Of a DNA stretch of 56,354 bases, positions 1-7,031 are shown piece by piece. Source of the stretch: CAZIBG01 sp964536985 (GTDB taxonomy: Bacteria; Patescibacteriota; Saccharimonadia; Saccharimonadales; AWTP1-31). A program made the position numbers and the translations under genes. The notes under the pieces are model-generated. The model worked only from the letters and a program-made list of their open reading frames with translations, did not search any database and was not told where the DNA came from. The first letter of the stretch is position 1; each line of letters opens with the position of its first letter. Location of the stretch: positions 1-56,354 of the forward strand of contig CAZIBG010000005.1 in the NCBI GenBank assembly GCA_964536985.1. Direction: 5' to 3'.

Positions 1-128
1 TTGCCATATTGGCTGAGTCTACTTTTGGCAATAACTATGTCTAGGCCATCCTCGGATGTCCCATATTGGGCGAACGTTTCTTTTTCGGAAAGTCGATACG
101 CCGGCAGCTGACCGGGTTTTTCATTCAT
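1..128 (-). CDS. P-type cation-transporting ATPase, N-terminal fragment
   Basis: Forty-two codons read leftwards from an ATG at 128-126 and run off the window. The peptide ends ...DGLDIVIAKSRLSQYG, which matches the cytosolic N-terminal domain of P-type cation ATPases (hallmark: Gly-Leu, several residues, then R-L-x-x-Y-G-x-N). Such pumps couple ATP hydrolysis to movement of Ca2+, Na+/K+ or Mg2+ across the membrane; the ion cannot be told from this fragment. A TATACT -10 box lies 6 nt upstream, so the mRNA is probably leaderless. The gene is divergent from polA. The family call rests on a short motif only. Confidence 0.6.
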   Translation of the reverse strand, partial: MNEKPGQLPAYRLSEKETFAQYGTSEDGLDIVIAKSRLSQYG

Positions 129-134
129 ACTTTC

Positions 135-140
135 AGTATA
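135..140 (-). promoter_or_regulatory. -10 box of the P-type ATPase gene
   Basis: On the minus strand this is TATACT, 6 nt before the ATG at 128. The word GCATAAGC lies 9 nt farther upstream (plus-strand 150-156 reads GCTTATG). No clear -35 was found. Confidence 0.55.
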
Positions 141-201
141 CGTGGTAATGCTTATGCTTTGAACAGATTAGCCACGTAGCCTGTAATTACGCGATCTAGC
201 G

Positions 202-207
202 TATACT
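202..207 (+). promoter_or_regulatory. -10 box of polA (leaderless type)
   Basis: TATACT with 7 nt between the hexamer and the polA ATG, so transcription should begin at or within a base of the start codon. No Shine-Dalgarno sequence is present. Confidence 0.6.
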
Positions 208-214
208 TAAAGAC

Positions 215-2704
215 ATGGAAAAAGCGCCAACAACACCTACAAAACGTAAGCGATTAGCCATTATCGACGGTAAGTCAGTATTTTACCGTGGCTACTACGC
301 TATGCCTGGACTGAGTATGGGGGACGGTACACCAACAGGTGGAGTTTATGGCTTTGCGGTGATGGCGCTGGAGGTGATCAAACGACTTAATCCTGATTAC
401 GTATGCGTAGCATGGGATAAACCTAAGACCAATATCCGTCGGCGAAAAGAGCTATATCCCCAGTACAAAGCTGGCCGTAAACCGCCACCTCAGGATTTTT
501 ACGACCAAATACCATTACTTCACGGACTGCTGGACGCTTTTGATTGGCCACTGTATGAGTTCGACGACTATGAAGCCGACGACATCATGGGTACTATGGC
601 GGTCCAGGCTACTGCACAGGACATTGAAACCATACTTATCACCAGTGACCTTGATATGCTTCAGCTCATCGACCTGCATGTCAGCGTCTATGTACTTAAG
701 AAGGGACTGAGCAATATAGAACTTTACCATCCAGAGAGCTTTACCGAAAAATACGGCCTGTTGCCGAGTCAGTTCCTCGACCTTAAAGCATTAAAGGGGG
801 ACAGTTCAGATAATATCCCTGGCGTCCCTGGAATCGGCGAGAAGGGAGCCATAGAACTTCTTAAGGCTCATCATACTTTAGATGGCGTCTATGAAAACAT
901 CGATTTAATTAAGGAGACTTTGCGCAAGAAGCTTGTAGCCGGCAAAGATCTAGCCTATCTCAGCAAGCAGTTGGCTGCAATTTGGACGGATGCCCCTATG
1001 AAACTAGAGCTCGACAAGCTTGATGTTAGTGCGTGTGAACCAGAAAAAATTCGTGCCGAGCTTGAGAAATTAGAATTTAAGACATTGGCGCGTCAGTTGC
1101 CTGATTTTATGCATGTAGCAGGGGATAGTCCGGTGCAGAGAGCAGAAACGAAAAAACTAAAGGTCGGTAAACTCGTAGACATCTCAGCCGACAAGGATTT
1201 GAAGGAAATTTCTGTACCCGAAAGTAAAACACTGGTTCTGCAATCAGTGTATAGTTCCGACCGTGAACGCACTCCTCAGCAACTGATTCTAGGATTTGAC
1301 GATCAAACCATTGTTCTGTCGCTCGAGAANNNNNNNNNNNNNNNNNNNNNNNNNNNNNNNNNNNNNNNNNNNNNNNNNNNNNNNNNNNNNNNNNNNNNNN
1401 NNNNNNNNNNNNNNNNNNNNNNNNNNNNNGTGGCGGTTATCCAGGGGCTGTATAAGCAGCAGAAGAAACAGCTTTCCGACGTACCTAGCTTACAGAAGTT
1501 GGCCGATGATATTGAGTGGCCAATTATACCCGTGCTAGCTCGCATGGAGCACACTGGTATACATTTAGATACGCAGTATCTGGGCCTAATGTCGGCTCAG
1601 GTAACAGATATGATCAGCGATCTTGAACAACAGATTTATGGATTTGCCAACCAAGAATTCAACATAGGATCGCCTGCGCAACTTGCAGATGTACTCTTCG
1701 AGAAAATGAAGCTACCAACTGACGGCATCAAGAAGGGTAAAACTGGTTACTCTACCGCCGCTAGTGAGCTTGATAAGCTTAGAGCTGGCCACCCAATTAT
1801 CGATATGATCACGCAGTACCGAGAAGTCACTAAGCTCAAAAATACCTACATAGATGCTTTGCCAAAATTGGTAGATAAAGAATCAAAGTTACACACCACG
1901 TTCGCACTTACAGTCGCTCAGACGGGACGGTTGAGTAGTAACGATCCTAACTTACAGAACATTCCTGTTCGTACCGAGCTTGGTAAACGTATTCGCACAG
2001 CATTTGTCGCTGCACCAGGCAATGTACTGGTCGGCGCCGACTATAGTCAGTTCGAACTTCGACTAGCTGCCGTTTTGGCTAAGGACCAGGAAATGATAGA
2101 TGCCTTTAATAGAGGCATGGACGTTCATACCATGACTGCGGCACAGGTTTACGGTCGCGACCCAGAAGATGTTACTAAGAACATGCGTCGAGAAGCAAAA
2201 GTTGTTAACTTCGGTATTATGTACGGATTGAGTGTTCACGGGTTGGTTGCAGCAACTGGCATGTCATACGAGCAAGCCAAAACATTCATCGAAAAATACT
2301 TCCAGACCCGTCCAACACTCAAAGCTTATATAGAGTCAGTTAAAGAACAGGCCAAGGAAGACGGCTACGTGGCTACTATGCTTGGCCGACGTCGACCAAC
2401 ACCAGATATAAAGTCTAGTAACTTTGCCGTGCGGGAGGCTGCCATGCGAGCAGCAGTCAATATGCCGTTCCAAGGAAGTGCTGCCGACATTATGAAGATG
2501 GCCATGATAGATATCGATAAAAAGCTTCAGGGCACGAAGGCACGCATGTTGCTCCAGATCCATGACAGCGTCCTGGTGGAATGTCCCGAAGAGGACGCAG
2601 AAGATATGGCTAAGCTTCTGAAAGACACCATGGAGAAGGCCTACAAGCTCCCAGTCGAACTAACTGTAGACACTGACATTGGCAAAAACTGGGGTGAACT
2701 TTAG
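215..2704 (+). CDS. polA: DNA polymerase I (interrupted by a 100-N gap)
   Basis: Family A DNA polymerase for gap filling, repair and Okazaki fragment maturation. The N-terminal ~300 residues form the 5'-3' (flap) exonuclease, with acidic motifs DDYEADDIMG and ITSDLDML and a helix-hairpin-helix around GDSSDNIPGVPGIGEKG. The C-terminal polymerase domain is complete: motif A GADYSQFELR (Asp codon at 2039), motif B RREAKVVNFGIMYG and motif C IHDSV (His codon at 2561). Motif A has Phe where most Pol I enzymes have Ile. The 3'-5' exonuclease-like region spans the N gap at 1330-1429, so whether its catalytic acids exist cannot be judged. The frame agrees on both sides with 100 N, but the true length is unknown. 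The ATG at 215 sits 7 nt after a -10 box. Confidence 0.95.
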   Translation: MEKAPTTPTKRKRLAIIDGKSVFYRGYYAMPGLSMGDGTPTGGVYGFAVMALEVIKRLNPDYVCVAWDKPKTNIRRRKELYPQYKAGRKPPPQDFYDQIPLLHGLLDAFDWPLYEFDDYEADDIMGTMAVQATAQDIETILITSDLDMLQLIDLHVSVYVLKKGLSNIELYHPESFTEKYGLLPSQFLDLKALKGDSSDNIPGVPGIGEKGAIELLKAHHTLDGVYENIDLIKETLRKKLVAGKDLAYLSKQLAAIWTDAPMKLELDKLDVSACEPEKIRAELEKLEFKTLARQLPDFMHVAGDSPVQRAETKKLKVGKLVDISADKDLKEISVPESKTLVLQSVYSSDRERTPQQLILGFDDQTIVLSLEXXXXXXXXXXXXXXXXXXXXXXXXXXXXXXXXXXVAVIQGLYKQQKKQLSDVPSLQKLADDIEWPIIPVLARMEHTGIHLDTQYLGLMSAQVTDMISDLEQQIYGFANQEFNIGSPAQLADVLFEKMKLPTDGIKKGKTGYSTAASELDKLRAGHPIIDMITQYREVTKLKNTYIDALPKLVDKESKLHTTFALTVAQTGRLSSNDPNLQNIPVRTELGKRIRTAFVAAPGNVLVGADYSQFELRLAAVLAKDQEMIDAFNRGMDVHTMTAAQVYGRDPEDVTKNMRREAKVVNFGIMYGLSVHGLVAATGMSYEQAKTFIEKYFQTRPTLKAYIESVKEQAKEDGYVATMLGRRRPTPDIKSSNFAVREAAMRAAVNMPFQGSAADIMKMAMIDIDKKLQGTKARMLLQIHDSVLVECPEEDAEDMAKLLKDTMEKAYKLPVELTVDTDIGKNWGEL
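1330..1429. other. Assembly gap (100 N) inside polA
   Basis: Exactly 100 N, the usual placeholder for an unknown gap. Unlike the gaps at 5722 and 19949 the flanks are not copies of each other, so real sequence is missing here. Confidence 0.95.
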
Positions 2705-2723
2705 ACTCTAGTTCCCCAAATCG

Positions 2724-2752
2724 TTGACAATATTCTATATACATCGTAAAAT
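2724..2752 (+). promoter_or_regulatory. Sigma-70-type promoter for the gene at 2772
   Basis: TTGACA (2724-2729), 17-bp spacer, TAAAAT (2747-2752). The TTG of the -35 box would extend the downstream reading frame, but it belongs to the promoter and is not a start codon. A second possible -10, TATAAA, is at 2756-2761. Confidence 0.7.
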
Positions 2753-2771
2753 ATGTATAAATAGGAACATT

Positions 2772-3209
2772 ATGTCTAGAGAGTCAAGAGTCGAAAGTGC
2801 ATTCACTGGTCAACGCCAAGCCGTTTTAATGGCTGCTGGTGTTTTTTATCGCGGCTATCATGCTGGCGAAGAAGTTGACGAATCAGTAGCATTTAGTCAC
2901 ATGAGTAACGTTGTTAGTCTCGAAAACTTCGGTCGTTCTGACGTGACACCTAGAATTGCTCAGATAGAACTGACTAGTGCTGCGCGCGCTGCAGGGCGTT
3001 TGGCTTATCAACTTGATCGAAGCGAAGAGCGTTTCGCTGATCTCCAGGGAAGTTTGCCGCAGAAGATCGTTCGGTTCGCCGGGAATAAAGTCATGGGGCT
3101 TGAGGTTTCTTTAACTCGAATTGCAGAAAGGGCTTACATTAGACCTGCAGAAATCGAAGGTGGCGTTGTTGACACACTTCGTGGCATTAAGCCTAAAAGC
3201 GCAGCCTAA
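2772..3209 (+). CDS. Hypothetical protein, 145 aa
   Basis: Family not recognised. The ATG at 2772 is preferred over the TTG at 2724 because that TTG is the -35 hexamer of a consensus promoter; an AGGAAC sequence lies just before the ATG. The protein appears soluble: no signal peptide or membrane segment, and an Ala/Arg-rich helical centre (about residues 70-95). It lies in a short stand-alone unit between polA and the PEP-synthase-like pair. No function is proposed. Confidence 0.7.
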   Translation: MSRESRVESAFTGQRQAVLMAAGVFYRGYHAGEEVDESVAFSHMSNVVSLENFGRSDVTPRIAQIELTSAARAAGRLAYQLDRSEERFADLQGSLPQKIVRFAGNKVMGLEVSLTRIAERAYIRPAEIEGGVVDTLRGIKPKSAA

Positions 3210-3251
3210 ACAGTTGCCATTGCTCTAGATACCGATCTACAATGAGAGGGT

Positions 3252-4088
3252 ATGGGGAGCCAAAATTACATCTTACCGCTGCGCGATGCTAGCTTTTCCA
3301 ATACCATGATAGTTGGCGGCAAGGCAGCATCTCTTGGTGAACTTATAACCGCTGGGCTTCATGTGCCGGATGGCTTTGTTATAACAACCAATGCTTACAA
3401 CGCACAGAACGATGTTTCCACAATTATTGCGGAGGCCGAGCGGACATTCGATAGCCTCAGCCTAGACCGAGTTGCGGTCAGGTCTTCCGCTGTTGGCGAG
3501 GATGCAGGAGATTCCTCATGGGCAGGTCAACTAGACACTGTACTCAATGTTACGCGCGAAGGACTTAAAGATGCCATAGAACATTGCTGGCAATCTATGC
3601 AATCTTCACGAGCTCAAGCCTACGCCAAGGATAACAATATTTCAAAAGATGAACAGTCAGTCGCGGTCGTTATTCAAAAGATGGTTGATGCAGACGTGGC
3701 TGGGGTGGCATTTACCGTAAATCCCGTTAACGGAGATCAAAACCAACTGATCATCGAAGCCATATATGGGCTTGGTGAATTACTAGTGCAGGGCAGCGTT
3801 ACTCCAGAGAGCTTAGTAATAGACAGAAAATCTGGCCAGATTATCGATAGGTCAGAACACCGACAGGCAAGACAACTTGCCCATAAGAATGGTGAGAATG
3901 TTGAGATCCCAGTAAGGGGTAAGGGACCAATACTGTCAGATATGATGATTAAGTCATTGCTCCAGCAATGCACGCGAATCGAAGACTATTACGGCAAGCC
4001 ACAGGATATAGAATTTGCTTTTGAGGATAGTGATTTATTTATTGTTCAATCACGACCGATAACAACGTTGAATAATGGAGGGTTATGA
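3252..4088 (+). CDS. PEP synthase/PPDK-type ATP-binding domain protein
   Basis: 278 aa corresponding to the N-terminal ATP-grasp nucleotide-binding domain of phosphoenolpyruvate synthase, pyruvate phosphate dikinase and rifampin phosphotransferase. Visible landmarks are VGGKAASLGEL near the start, VRSSAVGEDAGDSSWAGQ (ATP-binding Arg and Gly-rich loop) and GVAFTVNP followed by EAIYGLGELLVQG. In full-length relatives this domain is fused to a phosphohistidine swivel domain and a substrate domain. Here it ends and overlaps the next gene by ATGA (4085-4088); that gene carries the swivel domain. The two products probably form one two-subunit phosphotransferase. The canonical PEP/pyruvate-binding TIM barrel is not present, so the substrate is unknown. 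Confidence 0.8.
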   Translation: MGSQNYILPLRDASFSNTMIVGGKAASLGELITAGLHVPDGFVITTNAYNAQNDVSTIIAEAERTFDSLSLDRVAVRSSAVGEDAGDSSWAGQLDTVLNVTREGLKDAIEHCWQSMQSSRAQAYAKDNNISKDEQSVAVVIQKMVDADVAGVAFTVNPVNGDQNQLIIEAIYGLGELLVQGSVTPESLVIDRKSGQIIDRSEHRQARQLAHKNGENVEIPVRGKGPILSDMMIKSLLQQCTRIEDYYGKPQDIEFAFEDSDLFIVQSRPITTLNNGGL

Positions 4089-5053
4089 TGGCTAAAATTG
4101 AGAAGATGCTAGAAACACAGATCTCGTTAAGTGAATGGTTGCAGCGGATTAATCATGCTGACGCGGCAGCACTAAACAGGGAAGATAATGACAAACGAGA
4201 GCGACTCGATGTATTGAATAAAGCAATCGGACTTCCATTTGATAAGCCAACTCAGTTTACTGCCGAGGAGCTTCGAGATCGTGTACCGCGCCTGGAAGAG
4301 TACATAAAAAAGCACGGCGACGAAAAATGCGCACTCCGACTCATGCCCCTGAGAGGCGAAGAACACCTACCAAAACTGCGAATGCGTGGCCGTACGGTGC
4401 GTGGTGCCATGGAGTGGTTTGACGAACAGGACATAGACTATCCAAAGTATCGGGGCGACTTTATGCCGCATACTGACGATAATCANNNNNNNNNNNNNNN
4501 NNNNNNNNNNNNNNNNNNNNNNNNNNNNNNNNNNNNNNNNNNNNNNNNNNNNNNNNNNNNNNNNNNNNNNNNNNNNNNNNNNNNNGACTTTTGTCATGAC
4601 TATATTAAAGGTTATTTTGAGACTGTAAGCTCCAGCGATATGGGGGTGTGGTACATCGATTACAATCGAGTGCTCGGTTCGTACCTAGATGATGTTAACA
4701 TCAGCCTGAATCCTTTGATCGAGGATGGTATTGTAGTTAGCGGTCGCTCGGCTTCCGTGGGTCAGGGAACGGGTACGGTCGCAATTGTATCCGATCCGGC
4801 TAAAAGTGATTTTAAGGACGGGCAAGTGCTCGTATGTAAGATGACTTCGCCTGATTATCTGCCATTAATGCAACGGGCGGCGGCGATTGTAACGGATGAA
4901 GGTGGAATCTTGTGCCATGCTGCCATAGTTGCACGTGAGCTTGGTAAGCCATGCGTTGTTTCGACCGGTAATGCTACTTCGAAATTAACAAACGGGCAAA
5001 CAGTCAGCGTTAACGGAGCAACAGGAAGCGTAACAGTTGTAAAACAGCCGTAG
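4085..5053 (+). CDS. PEP-utilising mobile (phosphohistidine) domain protein, gapped
   Basis: The last ~90 residues are a PEP-utiliser swivel domain: ...TDEGGILCHAAIVARELG, with the catalytic His codon at 4916-4918, then KPCVVSTGNAT. The N-terminal ~130 residues and the part after the gap are not recognised; they could be the acceptor-binding part, as in rifampin phosphotransferase. A 100-N gap (4486-4585) removes an unknown amount. The start overlaps the upstream ATP-binding subunit by four bases (ATG at 4085, with an in-frame ATG at 4088), implying coupled translation. The pair would pass phosphate from ATP through the His to an acceptor; that acceptor is not predictable here. Confidence 0.75.
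   Translation: MMAKIEKMLETQISLSEWLQRINHADAAALNREDNDKRERLDVLNKAIGLPFDKPTQFTAEELRDRVPRLEEYIKKHGDEKCALRLMPLRGEEHLPKLRMRGRTVRGAMEWFDEQDIDYPKYRGDFMPHTDDNXXXXXXXXXXXXXXXXXXXXXXXXXXXXXXXXXXDFCHDYIKGYFETVSSSDMGVWYIDYNRVLGSYLDDVNISLNPLIEDGIVVSGRSASVGQGTGTVAIVSDPAKSDFKDGQVLVCKMTSPDYLPLMQRAAAIVTDEGGILCHAAIVARELGKPCVVSTGNATSKLTNGQTVSVNGATGSVTVVKQP
4486..4585. other. Assembly gap (100 N) in the PEP-mobile-domain gene
   Basis: Exactly 100 N. The flanks do not repeat each other, so this is probably a true gap of unknown size. The reading frame is the same on both sides under the nominal length. Confidence 0.95.
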
Positions 5054-5087
5054 ATATGCTATTATATTGTTAATTAATGGAGTGTTT

Positions 5088-5660
5088 ATGAGCCCTAAGC
5101 GCCAGGTTTTAGTCTTTCTTATCTTCGTCATTGGATGCGTCCTTTTATTGTCGCTCGTTTTTGGTGGCGGACGGAAGAACAATGGCGCCAAGCAAACACC
5201 TGTAAAGAATAACTTTAGCCTGCTCGACTATATCGAGAAAGACTCCAAAGTAATTGCTATTACCGATGGGCGAATCAACGGCGATGATGCTCACCGTGCG
5301 GTTCGTATTACCGTAGATAGCAACAGTCGACGAATCGACATTATCCAGGGCTACGAAGGAAAAGTCATCGACACCCGAAGCTACGACAACAACCCCAAAG
5401 CCTACCATGAATTTATGAGTGCATTGGCTAAGACTGGTTTTGGAAAAGTCAAAAAAGGGAACTTCACAACCGAAGACGGTGTTTGTGCCTCTGGTAGACG
5501 ATATGTTTTTGAGCTTACCGAAAACCAGAAATCTGTTTCACGAACCTGGACAGCCAACTGTGCTAAGGGGTCTTCTCCTGCATCAGCCGAGGCTGTTACT
5601 AATCTTTTCCGTCGCCAGATTACTGACTACGACAAGATCACTACTAGTCTGACTTTGTAG
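5088..5660 (+). CDS. Hypothetical membrane-anchored protein
   Basis: 190 aa from the ATG at 5088. That start is chosen over an upstream TTG (5067) because GGAGTG lies 3-9 nt before it and a TATTAT -10-like box sits at 5060-5065. Residues ~7-25 form one hydrophobic segment after a short basic N-terminus, so the ~165-residue remainder is probably extracytoplasmic. That part contains two cysteines (VCASGRR and ANCAKG) which could form a disulphide. The family is not recognised. Confidence 0.7.
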   Translation: MSPKRQVLVFLIFVIGCVLLLSLVFGGGRKNNGAKQTPVKNNFSLLDYIEKDSKVIAITDGRINGDDAHRAVRITVDSNSRRIDIIQGYEGKVIDTRSYDNNPKAYHEFMSALAKTGFGKVKKGNFTTEDGVCASGRRYVFELTENQKSVSRTWTANCAKGSSPASAEAVTNLFRRQITDYDKITTSLTL

Positions 5661-5666
5661 ACTACT

Positions 5667-5721
5667 GCTACACTAGCCACATGATCAAGGCTATACTATT
5701 CGACTGTTTCGGAGTGCTCAC
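5667..5721 (+). repeat. 55-bp assembly duplicate, left copy
   Basis: Identical to 5822-5876 and ending exactly at the N gap. It contains a false copy of the HAD gene start (ATG at 5681). This is the unmerged overlap of two contigs, not a biological repeat. Confidence 0.93.
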
Positions 5722-5821
5722 NNNNNNNNNNNNNNNNNNNNNNNNNNNNNNNNNNNNNNNNNNNNNNNNNNNNNNNNNNNNNNNNNNNNNNNNNNNNNNN
5801 NNNNNNNNNNNNNNNNNNNNN
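5722..5821. other. Spurious assembly gap (100 N)
   Basis: Placeholder between two copies of the same 55 bases. The real sequence almost certainly has neither the N run nor the second copy, so the window is about 155 bases too long here. Confidence 0.92.
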
Positions 5822-5876
5822 GCTACACTAGCCACATGATCAAGGCTATACTATTCGACTGTTTCGGAGTGCTCAC
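5822..5876 (+). repeat. 55-bp assembly duplicate, right copy
   Basis: Exact repeat of 5667-5721. This copy continues into the real HAD hydrolase gene. It includes the TACACT -10-like box (5824-5829). Confidence 0.93.
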
Positions 5877-6417
5877 AGAGAGTAAGTGGGAGGGCTTTGT
5901 GGCCGAAATTAACCCTTCCAAGGCACCTTCAGCCCACGATTTGCACACTGCATTCAATTTGGGATTTATAACCTACAATGATTTTGCAGAAGGCCTGATC
6001 GAGTTGACCGGAATCGAGCGTAGTACCATAGATACCATTTTCAAGAATAGGCAGAATTACGGAAAGAATACTCGGCTACTGGAGTTAATTAAGGAATTGC
6101 ACCTTAAATATAAAACTGGAGTTATAAGTAACGTAGGGAGTAATTGGATACGAGAGGACTTTCTTACGAGTGACGAGATTGCACTGTTTGATGATTTTGT
6201 ACTTTCATATGAGGTTCAACTCGGTAAGCCGAACCCAGAAATATACCGCATGGCACTCGATCATTTAAATGTTGAGCCGCATCAGGCAGTTTTTATTGAC
6301 GATAATATGTCGTACTGTCAGGCTGCCGAGGAGCTCGGTATGCAGGCAATTTTGTATAAAGATTTTATACAGTTTAAGCACGAGCTAGACGGAATTCTGG
6401 CCAATGCGGATAACTAG
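5836..6417 (+). CDS. HAD-superfamily hydrolase (IA type)
   Basis: 193 aa. Motif I is LFDCFGVLTES: Asp8 is the nucleophile, but the usual second Asp is Phe, as in several IA-variant-3 members. Motif II is ISNVGS, motif III is around GKPNPEIY (Lys), and motif IV is VFIDDN (acidic pair). A helical cap lies at about residues 15-80. Likely a small-molecule phosphatase or dehalogenase-like enzyme; substrate unknown. The ATG at 5836 lies 6 nt after TACACT, consistent with a leaderless message. The 3' end overlaps the convergent gene ending at 6385 by 33 bp. Confidence 0.82.
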   Translation: MIKAILFDCFGVLTESKWEGFVAEINPSKAPSAHDLHTAFNLGFITYNDFAEGLIELTGIERSTIDTIFKNRQNYGKNTRLLELIKELHLKYKTGVISNVGSNWIREDFLTSDEIALFDDFVLSYEVQLGKPNPEIYRMALDHLNVEPHQAVFIDDNMSYCQAAEELGMQAILYKDFIQFKHELDGILANADN

Positions 6418-6636
6418 TCTTTTGGTTGTTTCTAATCTGTTCTTAAGCTCGTAAATATGCATTCTAAGGCTTCCAGCTGCGGCAGCACTCGGTACCCACA
6501 AGGCAATTTGATTGGTAGAGATTGAAACACTAACGGGGCTGTTTATCTTGGATCTTACGAAGTTTTTGATCAACTGGATTTCGGGTGGTTCTGCTGCATT
6601 TCGCTTTGCCAGAATATCTTTAAGTGAGTTGCTCAT
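6385..6636 (-). CDS. Small DUF721/DciA-like protein
   Basis: 83 aa. The pattern of a short N-terminal helix (SLKDILAKRNA), then a strand-rich part (VSVSISTNQIALWVPS), a helix (MHIYELKNRLE) and a final strand (RLVIRIG) resembles the DUF721/DciA fold, which in many bacteria loads the replicative helicase. The match is by pattern only. It starts 6 nt after a TATAAT box shared with the divergent gene at 6658, and its 3' end overlaps the HAD gene. If not DciA, it is a small KH-like unknown. Confidence 0.5.
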   Translation of the reverse strand: MSNSLKDILAKRNAAEPPEIQLIKNFVRSKINSPVSVSISTNQIALWVPSAAAAGSLRMHIYELKNRLETTKRLVIRIGQNSV

Positions 6637-6642
6637 ATCTGT

Positions 6643-6650
6643 ATTATACT
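6643..6650. promoter_or_regulatory. Overlapping divergent -10 boxes
   Basis: The 8 bp contain TATACT on the plus strand (6645-6650) and TATAAT on the minus strand (6648-6643). Each lies 6-7 nt from a start codon (6658 plus, 6636 minus). The whole intergenic space is 21 bp, so two leaderless genes appear to share one near-symmetric promoter core. Confidence 0.65.
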
Positions 6651-6657
6651 ATTTCGA

Positions 6658-6999
6658 ATGACCAGAAATTCTAATCCGGAAAAGCCAGTAAACCTGAGAG
6701 CAAGTTGGTTCACCCAAACTCGTTCAGAACTGGAGTTACTCGGCAGAGGGCTAGAGATAACAGGACAAGTTGACCTAGAGAATCCTTTTGCGGGAACCGT
6801 CTTTGGAATTTTAGACAATACTGATCCTGACACTGATGTGCCGTATATTATCCACCATCAGTATAAGCGCATTGCCTTTACAGCTATTCGTGAGGCTCTT
6901 TGCGCGTTAGATAAGGGTAGCCCCGATTATGCAATTGGCGTGGAGGTAGTCCAGCGGATGCCTCTTGGATTCTTGCGTAGCAGCGGAGCAAACGGGTAG
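6658..6999 (+). CDS. Hypothetical protein, 113 aa
   Basis: Family not recognised. Soluble, mixed composition; the N-terminal half contains SELELLGRGLEITGQVD and a Pro/Asp-rich turn (LDNTDPDTDVPYI). It begins 7 nt after a TATACT box and has no ribosome binding site. It lies just upstream of the DNA glycosylase gene, which has its own -10 box, so no functional link is implied. Confidence 0.65.
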   Translation: MTRNSNPEKPVNLRASWFTQTRSELELLGRGLEITGQVDLENPFAGTVFGILDNTDPDTDVPYIIHHQYKRIAFTAIREALCALDKGSPDYAIGVEVVQRMPLGFLRSSGANG

Positions 7000-7019
7000 T
7001 AGTAAGTTGGGCCGTCTGG

Positions 7020-7025
7020 CATACT
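7020..7025 (+). promoter_or_regulatory. -10 box of the fpg gene
   Basis: CATACT preceded by TGG (extended -10 pattern), with 6 nt to the ATG at 7032. Confidence 0.45.
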
Positions 7026-7031
7026 AGTGAT

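Noticed and set aside
2724..2771. N-terminal extension of the 2772 gene from TTG
   Set aside because: The TTG is part of a consensus TTGACA with a matching -10 17 bp later.
5681..5721. A second, truncated HAD gene before the gap
   Set aside because: It is the left copy of the 55-bp assembly duplicate; the same bases occur at 5836.
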